The translations under genes were made by a program, and so were the position numbers. 36,339 bases of DNA from an uncultured Prevotellaceae bacterium (GTDB lineage Bacteria > Bacteroidota > Bacteroidia > Bacteroidales > Muribaculaceae). The stretch is taken from assembly GCA_947167995.1 (NCBI GenBank), contig CAMVKS010000026.1, positions 1-36,339 of the forward strand, given 5' to 3'. Below the pieces are notes generated by a model. That model was given only the letters and a program-made list of their open reading frames with translations. It searched no databases and was not told where the DNA came from. Positions 14,660 to 21,390 of the stretch are shown in pieces. Each line of letters starts with the position of its first letter. The first letter of the stretch is position 1.

Positions 14660-15724
14660 TCAGCAGTCAACCGACTCAGGGAATTCAGTTGGAGATACAT
14701 ATCCGCCGTCATCCTCGTTGCTGGTCCACTGGTGGTCGTCGTTAACACCGTCATTGATAGAGTCGGTACCTTCCTCTTCGGGTACCACGGCAAGCATGTG
14801 GTCGTCGTTGGGATCCACACTCACTAACGAATCGCTTTCATCAGTATCGCCCGAAATCTCAATACCGTCTTCGGTAACAATCACGTCCTCGTCATAGTCG
14901 TCAAGGATGTCCGACTCGATATAATCGCTCTCATCAATCACGTCGATATAGGGATTCTCCTCGCCATCTTCATAGAACACGGTCATACTCTCGATGAAGT
15001 CGATGGCCTTGTCGGGGTCGCTGTCGGCCAATTCAGAGAACACATCGTCGACTGTAACTCCAGCATCGCTGATGTCGACAATTTCCTCAGGACTTATTGA
15101 CTCGTCTTCATTGAAGTCGGCTATGAGCCAGTCAAATGTTCCGTCCAAGTCGGCATCCACAACAAGCCGGTTTTGTCCGTTTATCGATATAATAGCCGAA
15201 ATCTCGTAGTTACCATCACCGTCAAGGTCGGTAACTTTCATGTCTTCTACATAATAATAGTCTTCTTCAATCAAATCGTCCTCGTCGGTAAGGGTGATTT
15301 CATCTTCATCAAGGTCAACAGCGGGCTCGGTAGCGGGTTTCACATCGGCATGAGCATGGTGACCGTTGTCGGCCTTTGCTGGCTCGGCTGGCTTCTCGGG
15401 GGCAGCATGCTCAACGTGTGTCTCATGTACGTGTACTTCTTGAACTTTGCTTTCGGCATTGTTCTCAGCCAATTTGTCGTCTTGCTGTGCATTGACATCC
15501 TGTGCTGGCTCATCTTCGCCGGGAGGAACCACCGCATAGGCTATACCGGCACCTGCTGCGCCAGCCGCTATTCCACCAGCAAAGCCAATGACATATTTCG
15601 CGCTTTTCGACAGCCCTTTCTTGTTCTCAGAGGGCTTGGTCAGTTTGAAACTTGGTTTGTTGTTCTCGGGGAGGTTTCCTTCCTTCTTTGGCAGGTTAAC
15701 CTTTGTTGAGTCGTTGATGTTCAT
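14660..15724 (-). CDS. acidic single-pass membrane protein with calcium-loop motifs (paralogue 3)
   Basis: This 354-aa protein has a basic, Lys-rich N-terminus (1-44), then a Gly/Ala helix (~43-66) with GxxxG-type spacing. His-bearing segments follow (VHVHETHVEH, HHAHAD). The core is ~160-250: VTDLDGDGNYEIS, VVDADLDGTFDWLIADFNED and SISPEEIVDIS. D-x-D-G-D-G and D-F-N-E-D-E-S-I-S-P-E-E are good calcium-loop candidates. A long Asp/Glu tail ends HQWTSNEDD...VDC; the last residue is the only cysteine, as in paralogue 1. It is transcribed from its own promoter, 102 bp after the FHA gene. The function is unknown. The linkage to kinase, phosphatase and FHA genes suggests that it is a partner or target of that system. 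Confidence 0.85.
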   Translation of the reverse strand: MNINDSTKVNLPKKEGNLPENNKPSFKLTKPSENKKGLSKSAKYVIGFAGGIAAGAAGAGIAYAVVPPGEDEPAQDVNAQQDDKLAENNAESKVQEVHVHETHVEHAAPEKPAEPAKADNGHHAHADVKPATEPAVDLDEDEITLTDEDDLIEEDYYYVEDMKVTDLDGDGNYEISAIISINGQNRLVVDADLDGTFDWLIADFNEDESISPEEIVDISDAGVTVDDVFSELADSDPDKAIDFIESMTVFYEDGEENPYIDVIDESDYIESDILDDYDEDVIVTEDGIEISGDTDESDSLVSVDPNDDHMLAVVPEEEGTDSINDGVNDDHQWTSNEDDGGYVSPTEFPESVDC

Positions 15725-15761
15725 TGTGATTTCAGTTTTAAGTGGTTAATAATTACATTGC

Positions 15762-15794
15762 AAATTTACAATACAGAAAAACGGATTTCCAAAT
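15762..15794 (-). promoter_or_regulatory. Bacteroidota promoter of acidic gene 3
   Basis: On the minus strand TTTG (15791-15794), a 21-nt spacer and TAAATTTG (15762-15769) match the consensus. The predicted start is near 15755, about 31 nt before the ATG. Confidence 0.88.
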
Positions 15795-15826
15795 TTTTTC
15801 AAACCTACATGATAACACACAAGTGT

Positions 15827-16564
15827 TTAGTGACGAAGTGGGTAGTTTCTATGATTTCCTTGCGGCGTTTTGAACTGAGCGCCGCAATTACCGCATTTTC
15901 CACGCTTGACGAGCACCTTATAGGGCATCATGCCAAAGTAAACGCCACACTGTGGACAAGAATATTCTTCCTGAAACCTCTCGAGACGCTCACGTTTCTT
16001 CTCGGCGTTACCCGACTGCAAGAATGTCCAGATTGTGATACCAAACATGATAACCAAAGCTCCACCATAAAGATATTTGAACGGGTTGTTCCCCTTTAAA
16101 GAATCGGCCAATAGGATACCACTGGCAATAGCTGTCGTTGTGAGCAAACTCGACACCGTTCTCCAAAGATTGAGTCGCTGCATCTTCTTCTGCTCCTTGA
16201 GATTGAAATCATTGTAATCATTCCAAATCCATTCTAAATGCGACACTTCCACCTTAGCTTTCACGAAACTGTGAACTACCGACTCCACAGTAACGGGAAA
16301 GCGACATTGACCGAGAAACAATGTGTCGCCAAGTCCCACCTCGCACTTCATGATGTCGAATTGTTTCCCTGTCACAAAAGTGACGTTCGAGCCATTAAGA
16401 TTTTCCACAAAAATCCTGTCGTTGTCGTCGACTGTAATTGCCGCATGCTCACGGCTCACCCCTTTGGGCACGCTACCTGGCTCACCCATCAGCTTGGTGG
16501 TCTTGCCCGAGACAAGTTTCAAGCGCAGTGATTCAGGTTCACGACCTATTATAATCTTTATCAT
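15827..16564 (-). CDS. membrane FHA protein with C-terminal zinc ribbon
   Basis: This 245-aa protein has an FHA domain at ~4-97, with GVSREHAAI (35-43), where Ser and His of the phosphothreonine pocket are kept, and the NLNGSNVTFV turn. Two membrane helices are at ~133-154 and ~163-183. A basic stretch (EKKRERLERF) leads to a zinc ribbon with C203, C206, C224 and C227 (CPQC...CGNC). The FHA domain and the ribbon should both be cytoplasmic, joined by a helical hairpin. The order FHA then ribbon is the reverse of the soluble protein at 11221-11778. The gene is 9 bp after the LytTR gene, so the two are cotranscribed. It probably docks phosphorylated kinase or its substrates at the inner membrane. 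Confidence 0.88.
   Translation of the reverse strand: MIKIIIGREPESLRLKLVSGKTTKLMGEPGSVPKGVSREHAAITVDDNDRIFVENLNGSNVTFVTGKQFDIMKCEVGLGDTLFLGQCRFPVTVESVVHSFVKAKVEVSHLEWIWNDYNDFNLKEQKKMQRLNLWRTVSSLLTTTAIASGILLADSLKGNNPFKYLYGGALVIMFGITIWTFLQSGNAEKKRERLERFQEEYSCPQCGVYFGMMPYKVLVKRGKCGNCGAQFKTPQGNHRNYPLRH
15831..15856 (-). promoter_or_regulatory. conserved upstream element, copy 3
   Basis: On the minus strand it reads ATCATAGAAA, 5 nt, then CACTTCGTCAC, again 37 nt beyond the TTTG box. It overlaps the last codons of the FHA gene that ends at 15827, so it is conserved although it lies in coding sequence. Confidence 0.55.
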
Positions 16565-16573
16565 TTTCTCTTT

Positions 16574-16939
16574 TTATTTAGTGATTCTTGTTTTAGCGAT
16601 TAATTGTTTAAGACCTTTGGCTGCCTCGCGAGAAACCTTGATGGAGAATGTCTGACCGCTCTCACCTGCCAAGAGCACCTGCTGCTTGAGCACATTCACA
16701 AGAATTATCTTTTCAAGATTTACGATATGGCTCTTTCCAGCCCTTACGAGCAGACTATCAGGGTTGCGAGAAATCTGCTGGGCAAGCAGTTCTTCCATCT
16801 TAATCAAACCAATACCGCAAGTGAGTATCATCTTGTTCTCCAATACTATGCGTGTGAAATTACCGTCGGCAAGGAAATATACCACCTTGTTAAGGTCTAC
16901 ACTCATAATCTCATCTCGCGAATTCAATAAAATTCTCAT
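16574..16939 (-). CDS. stand-alone LytTR DNA-binding regulator
   Basis: This 121-aa protein consists of a LytTR domain only: DEIMSVDLNKVVYFLADGNF near the N-terminus, then MILTCGIGLIKMEELL, VRAGKSHIVNLEKI (~65-78) and the C-terminal strands. LytTR domains bind direct repeats in promoter DNA. There is no receiver domain, so its activity must be set by another route, such as phosphorylation by the nearby kinases or contact with the FHA protein it is cotranscribed with (inference). It lies upstream of the three acidic genes whose promoters share a direct-repeat element and is the best candidate to bind it. Confidence 0.87.
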   Translation of the reverse strand: MRILLNSRDEIMSVDLNKVVYFLADGNFTRIVLENKMILTCGIGLIKMEELLAQQISRNPDSLLVRAGKSHIVNLEKIILVNVLKQQVLLAGESGQTFSIKVSREAAKGLKQLIAKTRITK

Positions 16940-17352
16940 AGATTAAATCTACCAGTTCTTTATCCACTCCCATAGGACAGAACACAAAACAAAAAATTAA
17001 ACATACATCAGGTGCGGGAGCTTTATTACACATTAATCTATTTTTTAATGTTAATAACACCTTGAAAAAAACTTCTAACCACAGGCTAAAGAACCTGTCA
17101 AAACATTGAGGTGAAGGCCATTAGCTATTATAACACAATAATTTCCGTTAAAAATGATGATTTTATCATCACGGCAGACACCTTAATTGCCACAAAGATA
17201 ATAAAAAATATTAAATAAAAGCACAAAAAATGAAGCAAAAAACATCTTTTTGTTAATAAATTTAATTTTTTATTCTTGATGTTACATCTTTTTTTTGCAG
17301 TCTATTAACAATAAACCTCAAAAACGGACTACAATTCTTTCATGAAAGGACA
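16940..17352. other. AT-rich gene-free spacer
   Basis: About 410 bp lie between the LytTR gene and the B12 block terminator. No ORF here is credible. It holds TGATGAT/ATCATCA (17155-17161, 17165-17171), a 12-bp palindrome CTTTCATGAAAG (17337-17348), and on the minus strand a possible -7 box TATCTTTG (17193-17200) whose nearest TTTG is 23 nt away. If used, that box would give the LytTR gene a ~245-nt leader. Confidence 0.5.
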
Positions 17353-17387
17353 AAAAAGATGCGCCCGGGAAGTGGACGCATCTTTTT
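17353..17387. terminator. terminator after the B12 block
   Basis: AAAAAGATGCG (17353-17363) and CGCATCTTTTT (17377-17387) form an 11-bp stem with a 13-nt loop and A/T runs on both sides, so it can work in both directions. It lies 20 bp after the stop at 17408. Confidence 0.85.
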
Positions 17388-17407
17388 GTTGTTTAGTAGA
17401 GCTTCGC

Positions 17408-18736
17408 TCACTTAATCACAACTTTTTTCCCGTTGTGGATGTAGATACCAGGAACGCTTGGCATGCTGTTGAATCTAACACCCTGCAGGTTGTAGTAAGC
17501 GTTGTCGGCCTTAGTGTCAACACCAACGGTGCTGATTGCGCTTGGGTCGGCCTTGGTGACAGTCATCAAAACAGCTCCGCCAAAGTCTCTCAGAACATCC
17601 AGCTTAATGTTGTAAGTGCCAGCCTCTTCAACGCGGAAGTTTGCACCGCTACCACCTTCAACACACATGATGCCCTGGCCCATGAGAGCGTTGTTGAGCA
17701 GGAAGTAGCCAACATTGTTATCGTCTCGTCCACCGAACCAGATAGTGCTGCCATCCTCATCAAATGCGATAACCTTGAACTCGGCGCCAGCCTCAAGCTC
17801 AACATTTTCGAGATTGTCGTACTCGTCAAATGCTAAGCGGCCACCTGCGGCGGTCTGGTTCCAGTCGTTGAAGTCACCCACCAAGAAGAAGCCTTCGTTA
17901 TTTTCAATCACTGGAGCCTCAACCTCAGCCTGGAACTTGTCCATGCAGAAGTAGGCAGCAGTGTTCATACCGTAAGCACCACTGTCGGTAGAGTTCAGAG
18001 TGAAGTAAACGCTCTCAACCTCACCCAGGCTTGACAGGTCAAAGAAAGTCCAGTCATTGAGAGCCTTGAGCTCACCGTTGGTGAACTCCACGAGGTTGAT
18101 GCTGGTTGTTGTCTCGTTGCCTTCGGCGTCAACGCCATGGGCAATAAGCTCAAAGTAGTCACCTTCTTCAAAAGCACGACCCATGCCGTCGCCATGTACG
18201 CAGCCATAATAAGGCCAAGGGTGGTTGCAAACATACACACCAACGGGCTTGAATGTGGTATTGTCGTTTATGTCAGCATACTTCACTTGGTTGGTTGGTT
18301 CCTCGCTCCAAGAACCCCAATAACCTACAATGTAAGGTTGAGCAGGATCGGCAGTTACTGTGCCATCCTCGTTGATGACGCAGCCACCACCTGCCATGCA
18401 GCCACCGTAATTAACGGTCCATCCATCGCTTGAACCAGATTGTCCATAGTCGGTGATGTCGCCACCAATAGCAGGGCAGAAACCATCCCAATAGTAGCCA
18501 CCCCATGATGAACCTTCGCCACCAATGAGGTGTGAGAGCAGGAACCCACGGTTCTCATCGCCAAACGCCAGCCAAGTATAGTCAACGTCATTGTAGCACT
18601 CAGTCCAAATGCCATTCTCGTTGTACTCCAAAGAAGTTGGGTTCACTGGCATGCTCAAATCAAGTGTGATAACATCGGCCATTGCTGCCGAAGCAGTCAA
18701 AGCAACTGCTGCAAAAAGTGTAAAAATTTTCTTCAT
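17408..18736 (-). CDS. secreted DUF4465-type protein with SusE/F-like domain and sorting-like C-terminus
   Basis: This 442-aa protein has a signal peptide at 1-20 (AMA/DVI). Residues ~25-272 match the DUF4465 pattern: YYWDGF, SDGWTVNYGG, DWTFFDLSSLGEVESVYF and SGAYGMNTAAYFCMDKF. Residues ~281-396 look like a SusE/SusF starch-binding-type module (FFLVGDFNDWN). Residues ~405-442 (AYYNLQGVRF, PGIYIHNGKKVVIK) resemble the C-terminal segment of many Bacteroidota exported proteins, close to type IX sorting domains. DUF4465 proteins recur in B12 uptake loci of gut Bacteroidota. It is last in the riboswitch-led gene run and may be an accessory surface binding protein, comparable in role to BtuH; that role is inference. 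Confidence 0.85.
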   Translation of the reverse strand: MKKIFTLFAAVALTASAAMADVITLDLSMPVNPTSLEYNENGIWTECYNDVDYTWLAFGDENRGFLLSHLIGGEGSSWGGYYWDGFCPAIGGDITDYGQSGSSDGWTVNYGGCMAGGGCVINEDGTVTADPAQPYIVGYWGSWSEEPTNQVKYADINDNTTFKPVGVYVCNHPWPYYGCVHGDGMGRAFEEGDYFELIAHGVDAEGNETTTSINLVEFTNGELKALNDWTFFDLSSLGEVESVYFTLNSTDSGAYGMNTAAYFCMDKFQAEVEAPVIENNEGFFLVGDFNDWNQTAAGGRLAFDEYDNLENVELEAGAEFKVIAFDEDGSTIWFGGRDDNNVGYFLLNNALMGQGIMCVEGGSGANFRVEEAGTYNIKLDVLRDFGGAVLMTVTKADPSAISTVGVDTKADNAYYNLQGVRFNSMPSVPGIYIHNGKKVVIK

Positions 18737-18785
18737 AAAAAACTGATTTATAAATTAATAAAACGAATTAATAATGTGCTTTACT

Positions 18786-18817
18786 CATTGTGCATTATGC
18801 ATTGTGCATTGTGCATT
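18786..18817. repeat. short tandem repeat of GCATTGT units
   Basis: Repeated CATTGTG/GCATTATGCATT units run directly into the stop codon of the gene at 18816. The motif is partly palindromic (TGCATTATGCA). It is a low-complexity array in the 79-bp gap of the B12 block. Confidence 0.7.
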
Positions 18818-20030
18818 AAAAATTTCCCAGGAGGATGTTATAGACTGCGGTCACGTCGGCGCTGGTGATTGAGCCGTCGCCGTTCTGGTCGCCATTGACC
18901 ACTGCGCTACTGTCGCTGTTGAGCATGTAGTTGTAGAGTGCTGTCACGTCGGCAGCAGTCACATTGCCGTCGCCGTTCACGTCGCCAGGCTCGGCCGCCA
19001 CGGCATCGGGATGCAGGTCGATGGCGCCAGCCACCTCGGTCGAGGTCTCGCCAAGCCATCCGCAATCCTGAAGCATGGCACTATACACCTTCACAAAGTC
19101 AATCTTCTTCAACTCCACCGGATTGCCCTCATCATCAACTGCCCAGTCAAGCTTGAAGCCATTATTTAGTGTTGCAATGGGGGTATCAATGCCATATCCG
19201 TAACACTTGTCGGGGCGATTATCAACATATCCCCAATCAAAGAAGTATTGCACCCAATAGCTTCCCTGACCACTCTCGTCAACGGCATTGCAGCGTAGCT
19301 TGGTACCAGTGAAAGTCAGTGTTTCACTTTCTATCCAAAGTGGCCAGTAGCTTTGCGCATTGAAACTATTTTTACGAACATATCCCTGCTGAATACTATC
19401 AATGCTGTTGCATGTCCAGCGGATATACTCTGCATCGGTTATAAATGGCGGCTCTGGTACAGGGGGCTTATTCGGGTCAGGCTTATAGTAGGTGATTGTA
19501 AAATGCTTCTGAGTTTTTGGGTTATTATACTCACTCCCGGCAAGCTCATACCACGGATCATCGGGGATGCCATTGTGGTTCACATCGCGGCTCACCATCA
19601 CTATGCCAGGCTCACAGCTACCACCCTCTCTTGATGATTGCTCGGCTTGGGCAGCGTTACCAAAAATCTGAAGGTCATACTCGCCCTCTACGTTCACTAC
19701 AGGATGATCAAAGCCAAACACCACATAGCCACCATAGGAGCCTAAACTCAACAAGCCGGGTTTCACCTCTATTGTCGTGTCGTTAACCACTATTATGTCG
19801 CCTCCAGGGGTCTCAACAGTGTCATTAACAATTTCGGTGCGCCCACACAAGATGCGCTCAACACGAGCGATAAGGCTGTCGCGCGGTTCTCCCACACTGT
19901 AGGCAGGCACTTTGTTTACAAACTGCCCTGGTGCGGGCAAGTAGTCATAAACCTTGGTGATATAAGGCTTGTTTTGCGCTTGAAGCATTAGTGTAATAAA
20001 TGCCAATGAAAAAAGTAATGTACGTTTCAT
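18816..20030 (-). CDS. secreted surface protein with two dockerin-type calcium loops
   Basis: This 404-aa protein has a signal peptide ending LQA/QNK (~19). The body has motifs of a Bacteroidota 'cell surface protein' family found in cobalamin loci: SLGSYGGYVVFGFDHPV, YDLQIFGNA, EPGIVMVSRDVNHNGIPDDPWYELAGSEY (split here as a motif region ~135-165) and YFFDWGYVDN. The last 57 residues carry two dockerin/EF-hand loops, DVNGDGNVTAADVTALYNYM (350-369) and DQNGDGSITSADVTAVYN. In this phylum such tails are usually calcium-binding stalks or sorting tags, not cellulosome dockerins. It follows btuG after 190 bp and should share the riboswitch control. It probably acts on the cell surface with BtuB and BtuG. 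Direct B12 binding is not shown. Confidence 0.85.
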   Translation of the reverse strand: MKRTLLFSLAFITLMLQAQNKPYITKVYDYLPAPGQFVNKVPAYSVGEPRDSLIARVERILCGRTEIVNDTVETPGGDIIVVNDTTIEVKPGLLSLGSYGGYVVFGFDHPVVNVEGEYDLQIFGNAAQAEQSSREGGSCEPGIVMVSRDVNHNGIPDDPWYELAGSEYNNPKTQKHFTITYYKPDPNKPPVPEPPFITDAEYIRWTCNSIDSIQQGYVRKNSFNAQSYWPLWIESETLTFTGTKLRCNAVDESGQGSYWVQYFFDWGYVDNRPDKCYGYGIDTPIATLNNGFKLDWAVDDEGNPVELKKIDFVKVYSAMLQDCGWLGETSTEVAGAIDLHPDAVAAEPGDVNGDGNVTAADVTALYNYMLNSDSSAVVNGDQNGDGSITSADVTAVYNILLGNF

Positions 20031-20180
20031 ATATTTATGTATAATCTATTATTTGTTACTTAAGTTTCGCAAGTTGTTAACTTGCTCACTGGTTTATAGT
20101 TTATGGTTCATAGACAAGTTTGCACGAAATCTCAAAAAAAAACCTTGTACTTTGTTTTCTAAACACTAACCTCTAACCTT

Positions 20181-20214
20181 CAAGTTTATAAAGTTTTAGA
20201 ACTTTAGAAACTTG
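20181..20214. repeat. 15-bp stem hairpin after btuG
   Basis: CAAGTTTATAAAGTT pairs with AACTTTAGAAACTTG with one mismatch and a 4-nt loop, 6 bp after the btuG stop. No T-run follows. A second hairpin, GCAAGTT/AACTTGC (20069-20075, 20079-20085), lies in the same 190-bp gap. They could cause partial termination or processing between btuG and the dockerin gene. Confidence 0.55.
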
Positions 20215-20220
20215 AGTTTG

Positions 20221-21390
20221 TTATTTCTCATTAGTGTTTTCGCCTACGAAGGCAAAATGAGCCGGGATGTCGCCAGTGCGCACATCCCACTGCTTCACTC
20301 CCTCGGGGCTGAAGCAGTAGAGACGACCGGGTGAGACGTAGTCCTTGGCATCGGTAACATAAATCTCCTTGGTGATAGGGTTGACAGCCACTCCGTAGGG
20401 CATCGTGATTTCCTGCTCGGTACCGTCGGTGATGAAATGTTCTGACACAACCTCTAATGAGGAAGTGTTGATGAGCGCATAGGAGATCCCGTTGTGCATT
20501 GTCACATAGCTCCACTGCACGCCTATCACATAGAGCGAGTCGCCATCGAGCCACATGCTGCTCACCTCGGTGTCGAAGGTCTTGAGCAGGCGCTCGTGAC
20601 GCGTGTCATAGACAAACAGACGGCTGGGATGGTCATAATAGTCGCCACGCGACGAAATCCACAGGTTGCCATGCTTGTCGGCACGGCAGCACTGCAGGTT
20701 GATGTCAATCTCTATTCGCTTCTCCTCGGTGAAAGTGTTGATGTCGATAACCGAGATGGTGTTCTCATAGTTGGGCACCATGTAGCCGCCCGAGTTGGCA
20801 ACATAAATCTTGTCGTTGATGATATCGAGCTCATCGGGTTGGAAACCCACCAGACATTTATCCACCACCTGAAGCGTGGCAGTATCGACTTTTGCCACAT
20901 AACCCTGCTGCTCATAGTTTGGCGTGATAATCACGGGACCAGCATAGCTGGTGACATAGGCATACCCATCATAGAACTTTATGAAGCGGCAGTTAGGTAT
21001 ATCGATTTGACCAATCTTCTTGACCGTGTTCTTGTCCATCACATCAATCTTGTTGGAACAGTTAATCACGGCATAAAGCTTACTGCCATAGATACCCAAG
21101 TCATTGCCAACGTCACCCATCTCCTTGGGGACGTTAGGGTTGGCAATGCTAAAGATGTTGCGCGTGTAGCGGCCGGTGCGCATGTTGTAGTAGTCGAGCG
21201 TGGCCTTATTGCTGCCTTTGTTGGCCTCGTTGAGAAGGTAGAACCCCTGAATCGAGGTGTATTGCGGTGCCGTAATTTCCACCTCCTCGGGAATGAATAT
21301 CACCTGTTCCTCACGGCAAGAAGGGAGCAGCATCATGATTGCCGCCATTACTACCAAGCAGGTGCTAATAGGTTTTGTGTTAAAGCTCAT
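20221..21390 (-). CDS. btuG: BtuG-type surface lipoprotein, beta-propeller, vitamin B12 capture
   Basis: This 389-aa protein has a lipoprotein signal with lipobox LLPSC (C25) followed by REEQ, so it is lipid-anchored. The body is a YncE-like seven-bladed propeller with repeating GSKLYAVIN, DGYAYVTSY, NDKIYVANSGG, GNLWISS, GDSLYVIG and KEIYVTDAKDY strands. BtuG proteins of gut Bacteroidota sit on BtuB at the outer surface and bind cobalamin with extreme affinity. The start codon overlaps the btuB stop (TAATG at 21390), so the two are translationally coupled, as expected for partners in one complex. It is controlled by the upstream riboswitch. The identification rests on fold pattern plus locus. 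Confidence 0.9.
   Translation of the reverse strand: MSFNTKPISTCLVVMAAIMMLLPSCREEQVIFIPEEVEITAPQYTSIQGFYLLNEANKGSNKATLDYYNMRTGRYTRNIFSIANPNVPKEMGDVGNDLGIYGSKLYAVINCSNKIDVMDKNTVKKIGQIDIPNCRFIKFYDGYAYVTSYAGPVIITPNYEQQGYVAKVDTATLQVVDKCLVGFQPDELDIINDKIYVANSGGYMVPNYENTISVIDINTFTEEKRIEIDINLQCCRADKHGNLWISSRGDYYDHPSRLFVYDTRHERLLKTFDTEVSSMWLDGDSLYVIGVQWSYVTMHNGISYALINTSSLEVVSEHFITDGTEQEITMPYGVAVNPITKEIYVTDAKDYVSPGRLYCFSPEGVKQWDVRTGDIPAHFAFVGENTNEK

Noticed and set aside
9598-16564. Type VI secretion threonine-phosphorylation module (PpkA-PppA-Fha)
   Set aside because: Kinase, phosphatase and FHA are present, but no Tss structural gene, Hcp or VgrG lies in the window.
18786-18817. GCATTGT array as a regulatory iteron set
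   Set aside because: It is short and low in complexity, and it runs into a stop codon; slippage explains it better.
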